Shown: positions 1 through 9,001 of the stretch, piece after piece
How positions within the stretch are numbered: the first letter of the stretch is position 1
Layout: each line of letters begins with the position of its first letter
Assembly: GCA_913777465.1 (NCBI GenBank)
Contig: CAJYRQ010000002.1
Location: forward strand, 1-55,134
Direction: 5' to 3'
Length of the DNA stretch: 55,134 nt
Source: an uncultured Chryseobacterium sp.
GTDB taxonomy: Bacteria > Bacteroidota > Bacteroidia > Flavobacteriales > Weeksellaceae
Program-made: the position numbers and the translations under genes
Notes under the pieces: model-generated
The model's database searches: none
Seen by the model: only the letters and a program-made list of their open reading frames with translations
Told to the model about the DNA's origin: nothing

Positions 1-242
1 TGTCAAGAATTTGCCAAATAACAGGAAAGCGTGCAATGGTTGGTAACAACGTTTCTCACGCTAATAACAAAACGAAGCGTCGTTTTGAAATTAACTTATT
101 AGAGAAGAAATTTTACCTTCCGGAGCAGGATAAGCACGTAACACTGAAAGTATCAGCTCATGGATTGAGAGTGATTAACAAGATTGGAATCGAGGAAGCT
201 ATTGAAAGAGCGACTAGAAACGGATTGATTAAAAAGAACTAA
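1..242 (+). CDS. rpmB: 50S ribosomal protein L28 (first base of start codon outside window)
   Basis: Component of the large ribosomal subunit. The window opens on the second base of the initiation codon: bases 1-2 are TG, followed in frame by [16 protein letters not shown], the standard L28 N-terminus, so only one base is missing. The protein ends in NGLIKKN at 240. It has one Cys and no CxxC pairs, so it is the zinc-free form. It is followed 3 bp later by rpmG and then a DUF4295 gene, a ribosomal-protein cluster usual in Bacteroidota. Identification is secure. Confidence 0.95.
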   Translation, partial: SRICQITGKRAMVGNNVSHANNKTKRRFEINLLEKKFYLPEQDKHVTLKVSAHGLRVINKIGIEEAIERATRNGLIKKN

Positions 243-245
243 ATC

Positions 246-428
246 ATGGCAAAAAAAGGAAACAGAGTTCAAGTAATCCTTGAATGTACAGAGCACAAAG
301 AAAGTGGTATGCCAGGAATGTCAAGATACATTTCTACAAAAAATAAAAAGAACACGACAGAAAGATTGGAATTGAAAAAATACAATCCTGTTCTTAAAAA
401 GGTAACCGTACACAAAGAAATCAAGTAA
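246..428 (+). CDS. rpmG: 50S ribosomal protein L33
   Basis: Sixty-residue large-subunit protein starting [14 protein letters not shown] and ending VTVHKEIK, the usual length and ends for bacterial L33. It has only one Cys (in ILECTEH), so it lacks the two CxxC pairs of zinc-ribbon L33 and belongs to the zinc-independent type. It lies 3 bp after rpmB and 20 bp before the DUF4295 gene, so the three are almost certainly one transcript. Confidence 0.95.
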   Translation: MAKKGNRVQVILECTEHKESGMPGMSRYISTKNKKNTTERLELKKYNPVLKKVTVHKEIK

Positions 429-448
429 TTTATAAAATATAATTTACC

Positions 449-601
449 ATGGCAAAGAAAGTAGTAGCAACCCTACAGAGCGGACAGTCTAAAAAAATGA
501 CTAAAGTGGTGAAAATGGTGAAGTCTTCTAAATCAGGAGCTTACGTTTTCGAAGAAAAAGTAATGAATGCAGACGAAGTAGACGGTTATTTGAAAAAATA
601 A
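449..601 (+). CDS. DUF4295 small basic protein, ribosome-associated
   Basis: Fifty-residue, lysine-rich protein (starts MAKKVVATLQSGQSKKMTK, ends ADEVDGYLKK). Size, charge and place directly after rpmB-rpmG match the DUF4295 family, which is confined to Bacteroidota. From memory, a small Bacteroidota-specific large-subunit protein of this kind was seen in the Flavobacterium johnsoniae ribosome and named bL38; I could not check that this is the same family. A strong terminator follows 22 bp downstream, so this is the last gene of the ribosomal operon. Confidence 0.85.
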   Translation: MAKKVVATLQSGQSKKMTKVVKMVKSSKSGAYVFEEKVMNADEVDGYLKK

Positions 602-622
602 TCTCCACTTTATTTACAATAT

Positions 623-654
623 AAAAAACTACTCATCTTTTGGGTAGTTTTTTT
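623..654 (+). terminator. Rho-independent terminator of the rpmB-rpmG-DUF4295 operon
   Basis: An A-rich arm ending AAAAACTAC pairs with GTAGTTTTTTT across a loop of about 11 bases. The 3' arm runs into seven T. Confidence 0.8.
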
Positions 655-656
655 GT

Positions 657-664
657 TATCTTTG
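657..664 (+). promoter_or_regulatory. -7 promoter box TATCTTTG for ftsY
   Basis: Exact match to the Bacteroidota -7 consensus TAnnTTTG, directly after the upstream terminator. The predicted transcript would carry a leader of roughly 110 nt before ftsY. I see no convincing -33 TTTG at the usual spacing. Confidence 0.6.
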
Positions 665-674
665 CTTTTAATCT

Positions 675-750
675 AGCTGGAAGTCCGTGGAATGGAGGCT
701 TGGAGAATACCGTATTTATACGCTTCAGTCTTCCCCTTGCCTGGCTTCCT
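675..750. repeat. Imperfect purine/pyrimidine inverted repeat in the ftsY leader
   Basis: A purine-rich run (AGCTGGAAG...TGGAATGGAGG) is followed by a pyrimidine-rich run (CAGTCTTCCCCTTG...CTTCCT), so the RNA could fold back imperfectly. Similar GGAAG-rich text occurs near 46240 and 24960, which suggests a degenerate interspersed repeat and not a gene-specific control element. Confidence 0.3.
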
Positions 751-778
751 TCATTAATTAAATTCCATAATTCATAAG

Positions 779-1732
779 ATGAGTTGGTTTAAAAATATTT
801 TTAAAAAAGAAGAAAAAGAAACATTAGATAAAGGATTAGAAAAGTCCAGCCAGGGTTTCTTTGAAAAAATGACGAAAGCCGTAGTCGGTAAAAGTAAAGT
901 AGACGATGAAGTACTGGATAATCTGGAAGAAATACTTATTGCCTCCGACGTCGGTGCCTCTACCACCATCAAAATCATCGAAAGAATTGAAGAGCGTGTT
1001 GCGCGTGACAAATATGTAGGCGTGAACGAACTGGATAAGATTCTCCGCGAGGAAATTTCGGGATTGCTCCTTGAAAATCCACATGCCGGAACAGGAAATA
1101 TCGATGCTTCCAAAAAACCTTATGTCATCATGGTTGTCGGGGTAAATGGTGTGGGAAAAACCACCACCATTGGCAAGCTGGCCTATCAGTTTACGACAGA
1201 AGGAAAAAAAGTGGTCCTTGGAGCCGCCGATACCTTCAGGGCTGCCGCAGTAGACCAATTGGTAATCTGGAGCCAACGGGTGGGCGTACCGATTGTAAAA
1301 CAGGAAATGGGTTCCGATCCTGCTTCTGTCGCTTTTGATACCGTACAGAGTGCGGTTGCTCAGAATGCCGATGTGGTTATCATTGATACTGCCGGAAGGC
1401 TTCATAACAAAGTTAACCTGATGAACGAGCTTTCCAAGATCAAAAGGGTAATGCAGAAGGTAATTCCTGATGCGCCTCACGAGATCCTGCTGGTTCTTGA
1501 CGGCTCTACCGGACAGAATGCATTCGAACAGGCCAAACAGTTTACTGCCGCCACGGAAGTGAATGCCTTAGCCGTAACAAAACTCGACGGAACAGCGAAA
1601 GGAGGTGTGGTAATCGGCATTTCAGACCAGTTCCAGATTCCGGTGAAGTATATCGGCGTAGGAGAAAAGATGCAGGACCTGCAATTATTTAATGGTACAG
1701 AGTTTGTAGATTCATTTTTCAAGAAAAGATGA
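779..1732 (+). CDS. ftsY: Signal recognition particle receptor FtsY
   Basis: GTPase that docks the SRP-ribosome complex at the membrane for co-translational insertion. The 317 residues show an N-terminal helical bundle (about 1-100) and the G domain: P-loop GVNGVGKTTT (121-130), the ADTFRAAA motif (150-157), DTAGR (203-207), TKLDG (267-271) and the family-typical GVGEKMQDLQLF near the end. The long acidic A domain of E. coli FtsY is absent, as in many short FtsY proteins. It is transcribed alone, with its own promoter box at 657-664 and a long leader. Confidence 0.95.
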   Translation: MSWFKNIFKKEEKETLDKGLEKSSQGFFEKMTKAVVGKSKVDDEVLDNLEEILIASDVGASTTIKIIERIEERVARDKYVGVNELDKILREEISGLLLENPHAGTGNIDASKKPYVIMVVGVNGVGKTTTIGKLAYQFTTEGKKVVLGAADTFRAAAVDQLVIWSQRVGVPIVKQEMGSDPASVAFDTVQSAVAQNADVVIIDTAGRLHNKVNLMNELSKIKRVMQKVIPDAPHEILLVLDGSTGQNAFEQAKQFTAATEVNALAVTKLDGTAKGGVVIGISDQFQIPVKYIGVGEKMQDLQLFNGTEFVDSFFKKR

Positions 1733-1798
1733 TGTCTATCATGTTTTCCCAACATTAATAATGAACCAAATTAAATATTAACATTAAAAAATGCAGCT

Positions 1799-2062
1799 AT
1801 GGGATTTATAACATGGATTATTTTCGGACTACTGGCCGGAGCAATTGCTAAAGCGATCATGCCTGGAAAACAGGGAGGTGGAATGCTTATCACAATGATT
1901 CTCGGAATCATAGGAGCCTTTATCGGGGGATCGATAGGAGTTTACTTACTTCACTGGGGAGATGTAGATTCTTTCTGGAACTTTAGAAGCTGGATCCTGG
2001 CAATCGGGGGTGCTCTAATTGTTCTCTGGATTTACGGAATGCTAACAGCCAGGAGAGTTTAA
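1799..2062 (+). CDS. GlsB/YeaQ/YmgE family membrane protein
   Basis: Eighty-seven-residue protein made almost entirely of three hydrophobic, Gly-rich segments (about 3-20, 28-50, 64-82) with the family motif GLLAGAIAKAIMPGKQGGG. This family, called transglycosylase-associated or stress-response membrane proteins, has no proven activity. The start at 1799 is chosen because the ATG at 1791 is in another frame. A perfect hairpin terminator follows, shared with the convergent sppA. Confidence 0.85.
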   Translation: MGFITWIIFGLLAGAIAKAIMPGKQGGGMLITMILGIIGAFIGGSIGVYLLHWGDVDSFWNFRSWILAIGGALIVLWIYGMLTARRV

Positions 2063-2080
2063 AAGTACAATAAAAAATTA

Positions 2081-2113
2081 AAACGGCGGATTTGAAATTC
2101 AAATCCGCCGTTT
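2081..2113. terminator. Bidirectional terminator between the membrane protein gene and sppA
   Basis: Perfect 16-bp inverted repeat, AAACGGCGGATTTGAA and its complement separated by one base, flanked by A-run and T-run. It works for both convergent genes. Confidence 0.9.
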
Positions 2114-2132
2114 TTGTATAATATAATTTAGT

Positions 2133-3890
2133 TTAGTTGATTTTGATCTGGTAAGGCATTTCCATCTTCACTTCAGACTGCAGCTTTCTTTTTTCTACAA
2201 TCTGCTGCAACAACTCATAATTGGCTTTTCCGATTTTGTTTTGCACCACCCTTGCAGAAATATCCTCTTCATTAAGATCTTTGAAAATCTGCTCAAAAGG
2301 CGTCATTCTTTTCGGATAAGAAGCCACGTTGTATGATTTCAGCCCGGCTTTCTGAGCAGCAAATTTTACAGCATCATTCAATGTTCCCAATTCGTCCACC
2401 AAACCGATCTGTTTCGCTCTGGTTCCGCTCCATACCCTTCCGCCGCCAACATTATCGATCTGTTCAAAACTCTTCTTTCTGTTCTGTGTAACGAAATGTA
2501 CAAATCTTTTGTAGGTTCCTTCCACACTTCTGGTAATCATATTTACTCCGTAAGGCGTTACTCCGTTCAATGAAGAATAATATTGTGAATTGGCATTCGT
2601 TGAAACAATGTCTGAGCGGATCCCGTTTTTATTGGCCAGGTCCTTAAAGTAAGGAATCACACCAAAGACACCGATTGATCCCGTCAGGGTATTCGGCTCC
2701 GAATAGATTTTATCGGCGGCCATAGCAATATAATAGCCTCCCGAAGCGGCATAATCACCGAAAGAAACGACAAGCGTCTTTTTCTTTTTCAGCTGCTGCA
2801 GCTCGAATAAGATCTCATCGGAAGCATTGGCACTTCCCCCGGGGGAATTGATCCTGAAAACAACCGCTTTCACTTTATCATCTTCCTGAAGGTTTTTGAT
2901 GTATTTGATATATTTTTCCGAATGGATATCATTATAATCCTCTCCCCCGTTAATGGAGCCTGAAGCATACAGTACCGCTACCCGATCGCCGGATTTTTCA
3001 TCATCGGAATAGGAAGCTACATATTTCCCTAAAGAAATTTTATTCAATTTGTCATCTTCCTTTAAATTCAGTTTTGAACGGATGATCTGATCATATTCCG
3101 TTTTCTGGATTAATTTATCAGCCAATTTGTATTTCAGGCCAAGATCAGGAATCATCCCGTACAGGCTGTCGACTACTGTCCTGAACTGGGCCGTATCGAT
3201 CTTTCTGGAAGCGGCTATGCTCGATGATGTATTTTTCCAGATGTCATTCAGCAGCGTACCCAGCTGTTCTTTATTTTCAGGCGAAATATCATTTCTTAAA
3301 AAAGGTTCTACTGCCGATTTGAACTTCCCGTGACGGATCACTTCGATCCCGATTCCGTATTTATCTGCAAAATCTTTGTAAAAGGCCACTTCGGTAGCCA
3401 GTCCTTTCAGCTCGATCATTCCTGCCGGATTCAGATAATACCGGTCTGCCACTGATCCTAAATAATATGCACCCTGTGAAACGGCATTACCATAAGCATA
3501 AACGAACTTTCCGCTTTTCTTAAAATCCTGAATGGCATTTCTCAGGTCATCGATCTGGGTGATTCCTGCATTCAGGTTATCGGCCTCAATACTGATTCCT
3601 TTGATGTTATCGTCCGTCTTTGCTTTATATATGGCCTCGATAGCATCGTAAATCAGCACATTCTTATTTTGGTCGCTGATCTCAAATAGGCCTTTACGCT
3701 CTTCCGTAGGGCTGTCCAGAATATTGGTTTTTAAATTAATGGTAAGAACAGAATTCTTTTTTACCACTACGGATTTCTCACTTCCCATCGCACTAAACAC
3801 AAGCATTATGATAAAAAAGAAGAAAAACACGACACATAAAATGACAATAGCCACTATATTTGCCAGTACATTTTTAAAAAAACTTTTCAT
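2133..3890 (-). CDS. sppA: Signal peptide peptidase SppA, 67K type
   Basis: Membrane-bound serine protease that degrades cleaved signal peptides. The 585 residues contain an N-terminal transmembrane helix (about 10-33) and two SppA/S49 domains. The catalytic lysine is in FKSAVEPF (K191) and the nucleophile serine in AASGGYYIA (S383), the Ser-Lys dyad of the long, tandem-domain SppA family. The oxyanion-side motif RINSPGGSA (about 346-354) is intact. The gene is divergent from folK with only 19 bp between start codons. Confidence 0.93.
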   Translation of the reverse strand: MKSFFKNVLANIVAIVILCVVFFFFFIIMLVFSAMGSEKSVVVKKNSVLTINLKTNILDSPTEERKGLFEISDQNKNVLIYDAIEAIYKAKTDDNIKGISIEADNLNAGITQIDDLRNAIQDFKKSGKFVYAYGNAVSQGAYYLGSVADRYYLNPAGMIELKGLATEVAFYKDFADKYGIGIEVIRHGKFKSAVEPFLRNDISPENKEQLGTLLNDIWKNTSSSIAASRKIDTAQFRTVVDSLYGMIPDLGLKYKLADKLIQKTEYDQIIRSKLNLKEDDKLNKISLGKYVASYSDDEKSGDRVAVLYASGSINGGEDYNDIHSEKYIKYIKNLQEDDKVKAVVFRINSPGGSANASDEILFELQQLKKKKTLVVSFGDYAASGGYYIAMAADKIYSEPNTLTGSIGVFGVIPYFKDLANKNGIRSDIVSTNANSQYYSSLNGVTPYGVNMITRSVEGTYKRFVHFVTQNRKKSFEQIDNVGGGRVWSGTRAKQIGLVDELGTLNDAVKFAAQKAGLKSYNVASYPKRMTPFEQIFKDLNEEDISARVVQNKIGKANYELLQQIVEKRKLQSEVKMEMPYQIKIN

Positions 3891-3909
3891 ATATCAATCA
3901 TTTTTCAAT

Positions 3910-4326
3910 ATGTCGCAGCATAAGGTGGTTTTGTTACTGGGCAGTAACCTGGGAGACCGAAAAAAAAATCTGGAAACCGCAATAAAAAAACTGGAAGAGG
4001 CCGGAAATGAAATATTAAAAATTAGTGAATTTTTAACATCCGAGCCCGTAGAATTTGCCAGTTCCAATATTTTTTGTAATATTGCATTGATAATATTTAC
4101 GGATCTTTCGCCCGTTAAGCTCCTGGAACACATCAAGAGTATTGAAACGGAAATGGGAAGGACAAACGATTCTAAGGTATCAGGCGGATATACAGATAGA
4201 GTAATCGACATAGATATCGTTACCTTCAACGGGTTAAAGTTTAGCTCGGAAAGATTGGAAATCCCTCATCAGAAACATCTTTTTGAGAGAGAATTTTCTA
4301 AAATATTATTAAAAGATTTTATCTGA
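3910..4326 (+). CDS. folK: 2-amino-4-hydroxy-6-hydroxymethyldihydropteridine pyrophosphokinase
   Basis: Transfers pyrophosphate from ATP to hydroxymethyldihydropterin in folate synthesis. The 138 residues show LLLGSNLGDR at the start, FCNIAL, and RVIDIDIVTFN, whose two Asp bind Mg-ATP. The C-terminal IPHQKHLFERE is also diagnostic. The frame is open further upstream to 3724, but that extension is antisense to sppA and lacks family sequence; MSQHKVVLLLGSN at 3910 is the family start. folB, the preceding pathway step, lies at 37276. Confidence 0.93.
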   Translation: MSQHKVVLLLGSNLGDRKKNLETAIKKLEEAGNEILKISEFLTSEPVEFASSNIFCNIALIIFTDLSPVKLLEHIKSIETEMGRTNDSKVSGGYTDRVIDIDIVTFNGLKFSSERLEIPHQKHLFEREFSKILLKDFI

Positions 4327-4348
4327 CATAAAACATAAAACATATTGT

Positions 4349-5467
4349 ATGAAATTAGGTTTATTATTATTGGCCACATTGCCTATTGCTACGTATGCAC
4401 AGGATAGTATCGCTGTTACTTCAAACGACAAGTACCCGAATACATTCTCATCAGGTTCTGCCAATGTTCAACCTTTTAACAACAAAGCCAAAAGATTCAA
4501 CGACTGGTCTGTATCAGTGGGGGGTGGTGCTGCCTTTATGGTGCATTCCGACCTTAAATCCATCTATGATAAAAAGATCAATTGGGGGTATAACTCGTAT
4601 GTAAGTTTAGACAAACAGATTACCCATGTTTTTGGATTAAGCCTTATCTATCAGAGAGGTGAAACCAATCAGAAGGCTCAGTTGGAAGGTGCTGCCGGTA
4701 TCGCGGCCGGAGTTGCAACAGCAAACACAAAGTATAACCAGATTGCCTTGATGGGAGACATCAACTTCTCGAATTTACTGAGAAGAGTTGATAACCATTC
4801 TCCTTACAGATGGGCGTTGCACGGTTATGCAGGTGCAGGATTCATGGACTTCAAAACGTCTCTGCATGACAACAACGAGTTCAGATGGAGCAACGATCCT
4901 AAGCGAATTCCTTTGTTTATTGAACAGAAACTTGCCATCAACTCTTTCTACTACCAATTTGGTGCAGGGGTGAAGTATAACGTTTCCAAACTGATCGACA
5001 TCGAAGCCAGAACCATGTACATCATGAGTGGTGACGATGAATTTGACGGTGGAGGATATGCAGGCCCGGCAGATTATGACCCGTCTTCAAAAGTATCGAA
5101 GTACAACATGATCAGCAAAGGAAGATCTGACAATGCATGGACAGTTAACCTGGGGATTTCTTTCAAACTTGGAAAACATGATACCCACTTAGCGTGGCAT
5201 GACCCGCTTCAGGAAGCTTACTACAAAACCAATGTTCTCGAAAACCAAAGCACGGAGCTTGTCGTATGTGAAAAAGGCGACTTAGACAACGACGGCGTAT
5301 GTGATGATTGGGACAGACAGCTTGATACTCCTGCAGGTGCAAGAGTAGATGGCGCGGGAGTTGCATTGGATATGGACCTGGATGGTGTGATCGACTTATA
5401 CGATAAGTGTGTAACCGTTCCGGGACCGGTAGAAAACCAAGGTTGTCCTACCACCACGACAAAATAA
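4349..5467 (+). CDS. OmpA-like outer membrane protein lacking the OmpA C-terminal domain
   Basis: Signal peptide (MKLGLLLLATLPIATYAQ), then a porin-like beta-barrel domain (about 45-280) that opens KRFNDWSVSVGGG. Calcium-binding thrombospondin type-3 repeats follow (DLDNDGVCDDWDRQ, DLDGVIDLYDKCV). It closely parallels the next gene but ends eight residues after ENQGCP, where the neighbour continues into a peptidoglycan-binding OmpA domain. It should insert in the outer membrane without anchoring to the wall. The pair is a tandem duplication with 35 bp between the genes. Confidence 0.85.
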   Translation: MKLGLLLLATLPIATYAQDSIAVTSNDKYPNTFSSGSANVQPFNNKAKRFNDWSVSVGGGAAFMVHSDLKSIYDKKINWGYNSYVSLDKQITHVFGLSLIYQRGETNQKAQLEGAAGIAAGVATANTKYNQIALMGDINFSNLLRRVDNHSPYRWALHGYAGAGFMDFKTSLHDNNEFRWSNDPKRIPLFIEQKLAINSFYYQFGAGVKYNVSKLIDIEARTMYIMSGDDEFDGGGYAGPADYDPSSKVSKYNMISKGRSDNAWTVNLGISFKLGKHDTHLAWHDPLQEAYYKTNVLENQSTELVVCEKGDLDNDGVCDDWDRQLDTPAGARVDGAGVALDMDLDGVIDLYDKCVTVPGPVENQGCPTTTTK

Positions 5468-5502
5468 CTAAATCATTTAATTAACTAAATAAAAAATACA
5501 CT

Positions 5503-6954
5503 ATGAAATTAAGTTTAGCAATTGTTGCATTGGCTTTAACTGTTCCTACAGTTGCTTTTGCACAAGACTCAACTGCAGTGTCATCATCAGGACAATATCC
5601 GAATACTTTTTCTTCGGGATCTGCAAATGTTTCCCCGTTTACAGATAAATCAAAAAGATTTAACGATTGGGCAATTTCCATCGGTGCCGGTGTACCATTG
5701 ATGCAATCTGCCGACTTAACATCGATAAAAAACGGTAACGGTAACAACCTTTTCGGATATTCTGCTTATGTAAGTATTGATAAAGCCATCACCCATGCTT
5801 TTGGTTTAAACTTACAGTATGACAGAGGTGAAACCAGACAAGGTTTTTTCAATACAAAAGATGCTGCCCCTGCCAATGCTTCAGTAACGCAGCAGGTAGG
5901 AGCAAGAACACAGTATGATGCCATCTCTTTATTGGGAGACATCAACTTTTCAAACCTTTTAAGAAGAGTGGATAACCATTCACCTTTCAGATGGGCACTT
6001 CACGGATATGCGGGTGTGGGGGTTTTATCTTACAGAGCATACCAGAAAGACGAAAGAGGCCAGAGAATGGTAACCGAAGTGAAGCCTTTTGAATTGGGAT
6101 CTATGTTCGCCCAGGCTGGTGCCGGTCTTAAATTCAAAGTAAACAGAAGACTTGACATCGAAGGTAGAGTAATGTATGTAGTAACCGGTGACGATCAATT
6201 CGACGGTGGAGGTGCTAAGTACAGTGCAATTAACCAACGTGAAGAGCAGGTTTCCGATAATTTCGTAAACGCAACTTTAGGGGTTTCCTTGAAACTTGGA
6301 AAACACGAATCTCACTTAATGTGGCATGACCCGCTTCAGGAAATCTATTATAAACTTGATGTATTGGCTAACAAAAACCAGGATATCGAGGTTTGTAAGA
6401 AAGGAGATCTTGATAACGACGGTGTTTGCGACGATTGGGACAGACAGCTTGATACTCCTGCAGGGGCAAGAGTTGACGGTGCGGGTGTAGCTCTTGATAC
6501 TGACTTAGACGGTGTAATCGATCTTTACGACAAATGTGTAACGGTTCCGGGACCTGTTGAAAACCAAGGATGTCCTACAACTCCTGTAGGATTGGTAGAT
6601 GAAAAAGAAACAAAACTGGAAGGAATTGAGTTTGATCTGAATTCTGACAGAATCTTACCATCCAACACTCCGATCCTTAACAACGCTGTTAACTATATCA
6701 ACTCTTCAAACGGTACCTATACTGTAATCGGTGCTACCGATACAAGAGCTTCTGAAGCATACAACCAGAGATTGTCTGAAAGAAGAGCAAACAACGTTAA
6801 AGATTATTTAATTAAAAACGGTGTTCAGTCCGGTAAACTTGACGCAATCGGTAGAGGTGAAAAAGACCTTAAATACCCAGAGTGCGACCCTGCTACTAAA
6901 TGTCCTGAGTGGAAAAACAGAGCAAACAGAAGAGTTTACTTCGAAGCTAAATAA
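5503..6954 (+). CDS. OmpA family outer membrane protein with TSP3 repeats
   Basis: The 483 residues comprise a signal peptide ending AFAQ, a beta-barrel (about 45-290), thrombospondin type-3 Asp repeats (about 305-360) and a C-terminal OmpA domain (about 375-483). The OmpA domain has GATDTRASEAYNQRLSERRA and NRRVYF, which keep the Asp and Arg that bind diaminopimelate. It should tether the outer membrane to peptidoglycan. Near-identical DNA in the TSP3 part is shared with the upstream paralogue. A terminator follows the stop. Confidence 0.92.
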   Translation: MKLSLAIVALALTVPTVAFAQDSTAVSSSGQYPNTFSSGSANVSPFTDKSKRFNDWAISIGAGVPLMQSADLTSIKNGNGNNLFGYSAYVSIDKAITHAFGLNLQYDRGETRQGFFNTKDAAPANASVTQQVGARTQYDAISLLGDINFSNLLRRVDNHSPFRWALHGYAGVGVLSYRAYQKDERGQRMVTEVKPFELGSMFAQAGAGLKFKVNRRLDIEGRVMYVVTGDDQFDGGGAKYSAINQREEQVSDNFVNATLGVSLKLGKHESHLMWHDPLQEIYYKLDVLANKNQDIEVCKKGDLDNDGVCDDWDRQLDTPAGARVDGAGVALDTDLDGVIDLYDKCVTVPGPVENQGCPTTPVGLVDEKETKLEGIEFDLNSDRILPSNTPILNNAVNYINSSNGTYTVIGATDTRASEAYNQRLSERRANNVKDYLIKNGVQSGKLDAIGRGEKDLKYPECDPATKCPEWKNRANRRVYFEAK

Positions 6955-6976
6955 TAATTTTATTATTAAATTATAT

Positions 6977-7003
6977 AAAGCCATGCATTGCGTGGCTTTT
7001 TTT
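6977..7003 (+). terminator. Terminator after the OmpA gene
   Basis: Stem AAAGCCATG / CGTGGCTTT (one G-T pair), loop of five, then a T run. Confidence 0.85.
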
Positions 7004-7031
7004 ATTATATTACTTTTAGTATTTTTATCCT

Positions 7032-8933
7032 ATGATTTCCCAGCAAGACTTTCAGGAATTAAAGCTTAAAACGTTAAAGCATTTTTGGGGCTACAACCAT
7101 TTCCGGGATGCCCAGGAAACCATCATTGATTCGGTAATCAATGAGAAAGATACGCTTGTTCTCCTGCCGACAGGTGCCGGAAAATCTTTATGTTATCAGC
7201 TGCCGGCCCTGCTCCGGGAAGGAACATGCCTGGTAATTTCACCACTGCTGGCCCTGATGAAAGACCAGGTGAACCAATTGAAATCACGGGGAATTGAAGC
7301 CGAATACCTGTCATCGGAACTGGATGAGTATGATGCGGAAAACATTTATGACCGATGTAAAGAAGGCCTTACCAAAATATTGTATATTTCGCCGGAACGG
7401 ATTACCAACAAACAGTTTCTCCAGCATATTGAGGAAATCGAATTATCCTTCATTGCCGTAGACGAGGCGCACTGTATTTCAGAATGGGGACAGGATTTCC
7501 GGCCCAGCTATCAGAATATAAAAGAATTCAGAAGAAATAATCCGGAAATTCACTGCTTGGCTTTAACGGCAACGGCAACTCCCAAAGTACTTGACGAAAT
7601 TAAACTGAAGCTCGGACTGAAAGACCCAAAAGTTTTTCAGAAAAGTTTTAAGAGGGATAATATTAAAATTTTTACCGAAGAGATTTCAGATAAATTCCAG
7701 AAGGTTTATGATATTTTAAAATTTACCAACGAATCCGGAATCGTTTATGTAAGGACCCGGAGAGAAGCGGAACAGCTGAATGAATTTCTGCGTAAAAACC
7801 AGTTAACCCATGTTGATTTCTTTCATGCAGGCCTTACCACGAAAGAAAAAAATACCCGTCAGCATATCTGGAATACGAGTGATAACAATGTCCTGATTTC
7901 CACCAATGCCTTCGGTATGGGAATCGATAAAGACAATGTACGTTTCGTGATCCACTACTCTCCTGCCCCGTCTATTGAAAACTATTACCAGGAAATCGGT
8001 AGATCAGGAAGAGACGGGAAGGAAAGTTTTGCCTTTCTGCTGTGGAACAAACAGGAAATCCTTAATTTCGACCAGATCCTGAAAAACCAGATTCCGAATA
8101 AAGCTGAATTCCTGAGGATCTTCACTTACCTCTACTCTGTTTTCCAGGTGGCTGAATTTGAGCTGCCGGAAAAAGTTTTCCCGCTGAACCTAAACGGGAT
8201 CCAGAATTTTACCCGACTGTCGAATGCCAAAATCAGGAATGTCCTGGGCTTTCTTCACAACCAGGAAATCATTTATTTCAACGATCACAAAAGCCTTTCT
8301 TCTTTACAGCTCCTGATGGAAGCGCATGAAATCGACCAGATTCCTAAAAAAGATGCTTACTTCCTGGAACTTATGCTCCGCACCATCTCCGGAGTAACGA
8401 CCCACAAAGTGATGTTCAGTGAACAGCAGGTAAGCAGTAAAGTCGGGGTGGGCGTTGAACTCATCAAAGAACGGCTGAAAGAACTTCAGCAGAAAGGTTA
8501 TGTGGAATATATTGACGGTGCATTATCCAGCATTAAATTTTTGAAGCCGAGGGACGAACGGTTAAACAGTTCCATTTACTGGAAACTTTTTGAACATATT
8601 CAGAAAAACAAAATCCAGAAGTGGGAAGAAATGAAGTTTTTCCTGGAAGACAGCCAGTACTGCAAGATGAAGCTCATCCTGAGTTATTTCGGTGAAAAAA
8701 ATGCCAAAAACTGCGGACAGTGCTCAGTCTGTGAAAAGAACAAGCAATCGATTTTCGGAAAAAATATTTCGAACCAGATTCTTAATCTTTTGACTAAAAG
8801 ACCGGCAACCATCGAAGAACTTTCCATTCAGCTGAGCTATCATTCCAAAGAGAACATTCTAGAAAACCTGATCTTCCTTCTCGATACCGGAAAAATAAAG
8901 ATGCTTAATTTCAGAACCTACGCGATTGCATGA
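7032..8933 (+). CDS. recQ: ATP-dependent DNA helicase, RecQ family
   Basis: 3'-5' DNA helicase for recombination and fork repair. The 633 residues show Walker A PTGAGKS (45-51), DEAH (144-147) in VDEAHCISEWGQDFRPSY, LTATATPKV, and the arginine-finger motif YYQEIGRSGRDG. A zinc-binding Cys cluster ends in NCGQCSVC. The end lacks a clear HRDC domain and has instead a short winged-helix-like tail. RecQ proteins of this layout occur as one of two copies in flavobacteria; a second copy is not in this window. Confidence 0.92.
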   Translation: MISQQDFQELKLKTLKHFWGYNHFRDAQETIIDSVINEKDTLVLLPTGAGKSLCYQLPALLREGTCLVISPLLALMKDQVNQLKSRGIEAEYLSSELDEYDAENIYDRCKEGLTKILYISPERITNKQFLQHIEEIELSFIAVDEAHCISEWGQDFRPSYQNIKEFRRNNPEIHCLALTATATPKVLDEIKLKLGLKDPKVFQKSFKRDNIKIFTEEISDKFQKVYDILKFTNESGIVYVRTRREAEQLNEFLRKNQLTHVDFFHAGLTTKEKNTRQHIWNTSDNNVLISTNAFGMGIDKDNVRFVIHYSPAPSIENYYQEIGRSGRDGKESFAFLLWNKQEILNFDQILKNQIPNKAEFLRIFTYLYSVFQVAEFELPEKVFPLNLNGIQNFTRLSNAKIRNVLGFLHNQEIIYFNDHKSLSSLQLLMEAHEIDQIPKKDAYFLELMLRTISGVTTHKVMFSEQQVSSKVGVGVELIKERLKELQQKGYVEYIDGALSSIKFLKPRDERLNSSIYWKLFEHIQKNKIQKWEEMKFFLEDSQYCKMKLILSYFGEKNAKNCGQCSVCEKNKQSIFGKNISNQILNLLTKRPATIEELSIQLSYHSKENILENLIFLLDTGKIKMLNFRTYAIA

Positions 8934-8989
8934 GTAACGGGTAGTATTTAATAATAGGTTTTTAATTTTTAAACCACCGCTAAAGGGTT

Positions 8990-8997
8990 TATCTTTG
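8990..8997 (+). promoter_or_regulatory. -7 promoter box TATCTTTG for fmt
   Basis: Exact TAnnTTTG only four bases before the fmt ATG, so the transcript would start at or inside the start codon. This predicts a leaderless mRNA. Confidence 0.6.
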
Positions 8998-9001
8998 CAG
9001 T

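Noticed and set aside
836-1480. Long open frame antisense to ftsY
   Set aside because: Shadow of the ftsY codon pattern; no family motifs, and ftsY itself is certain.
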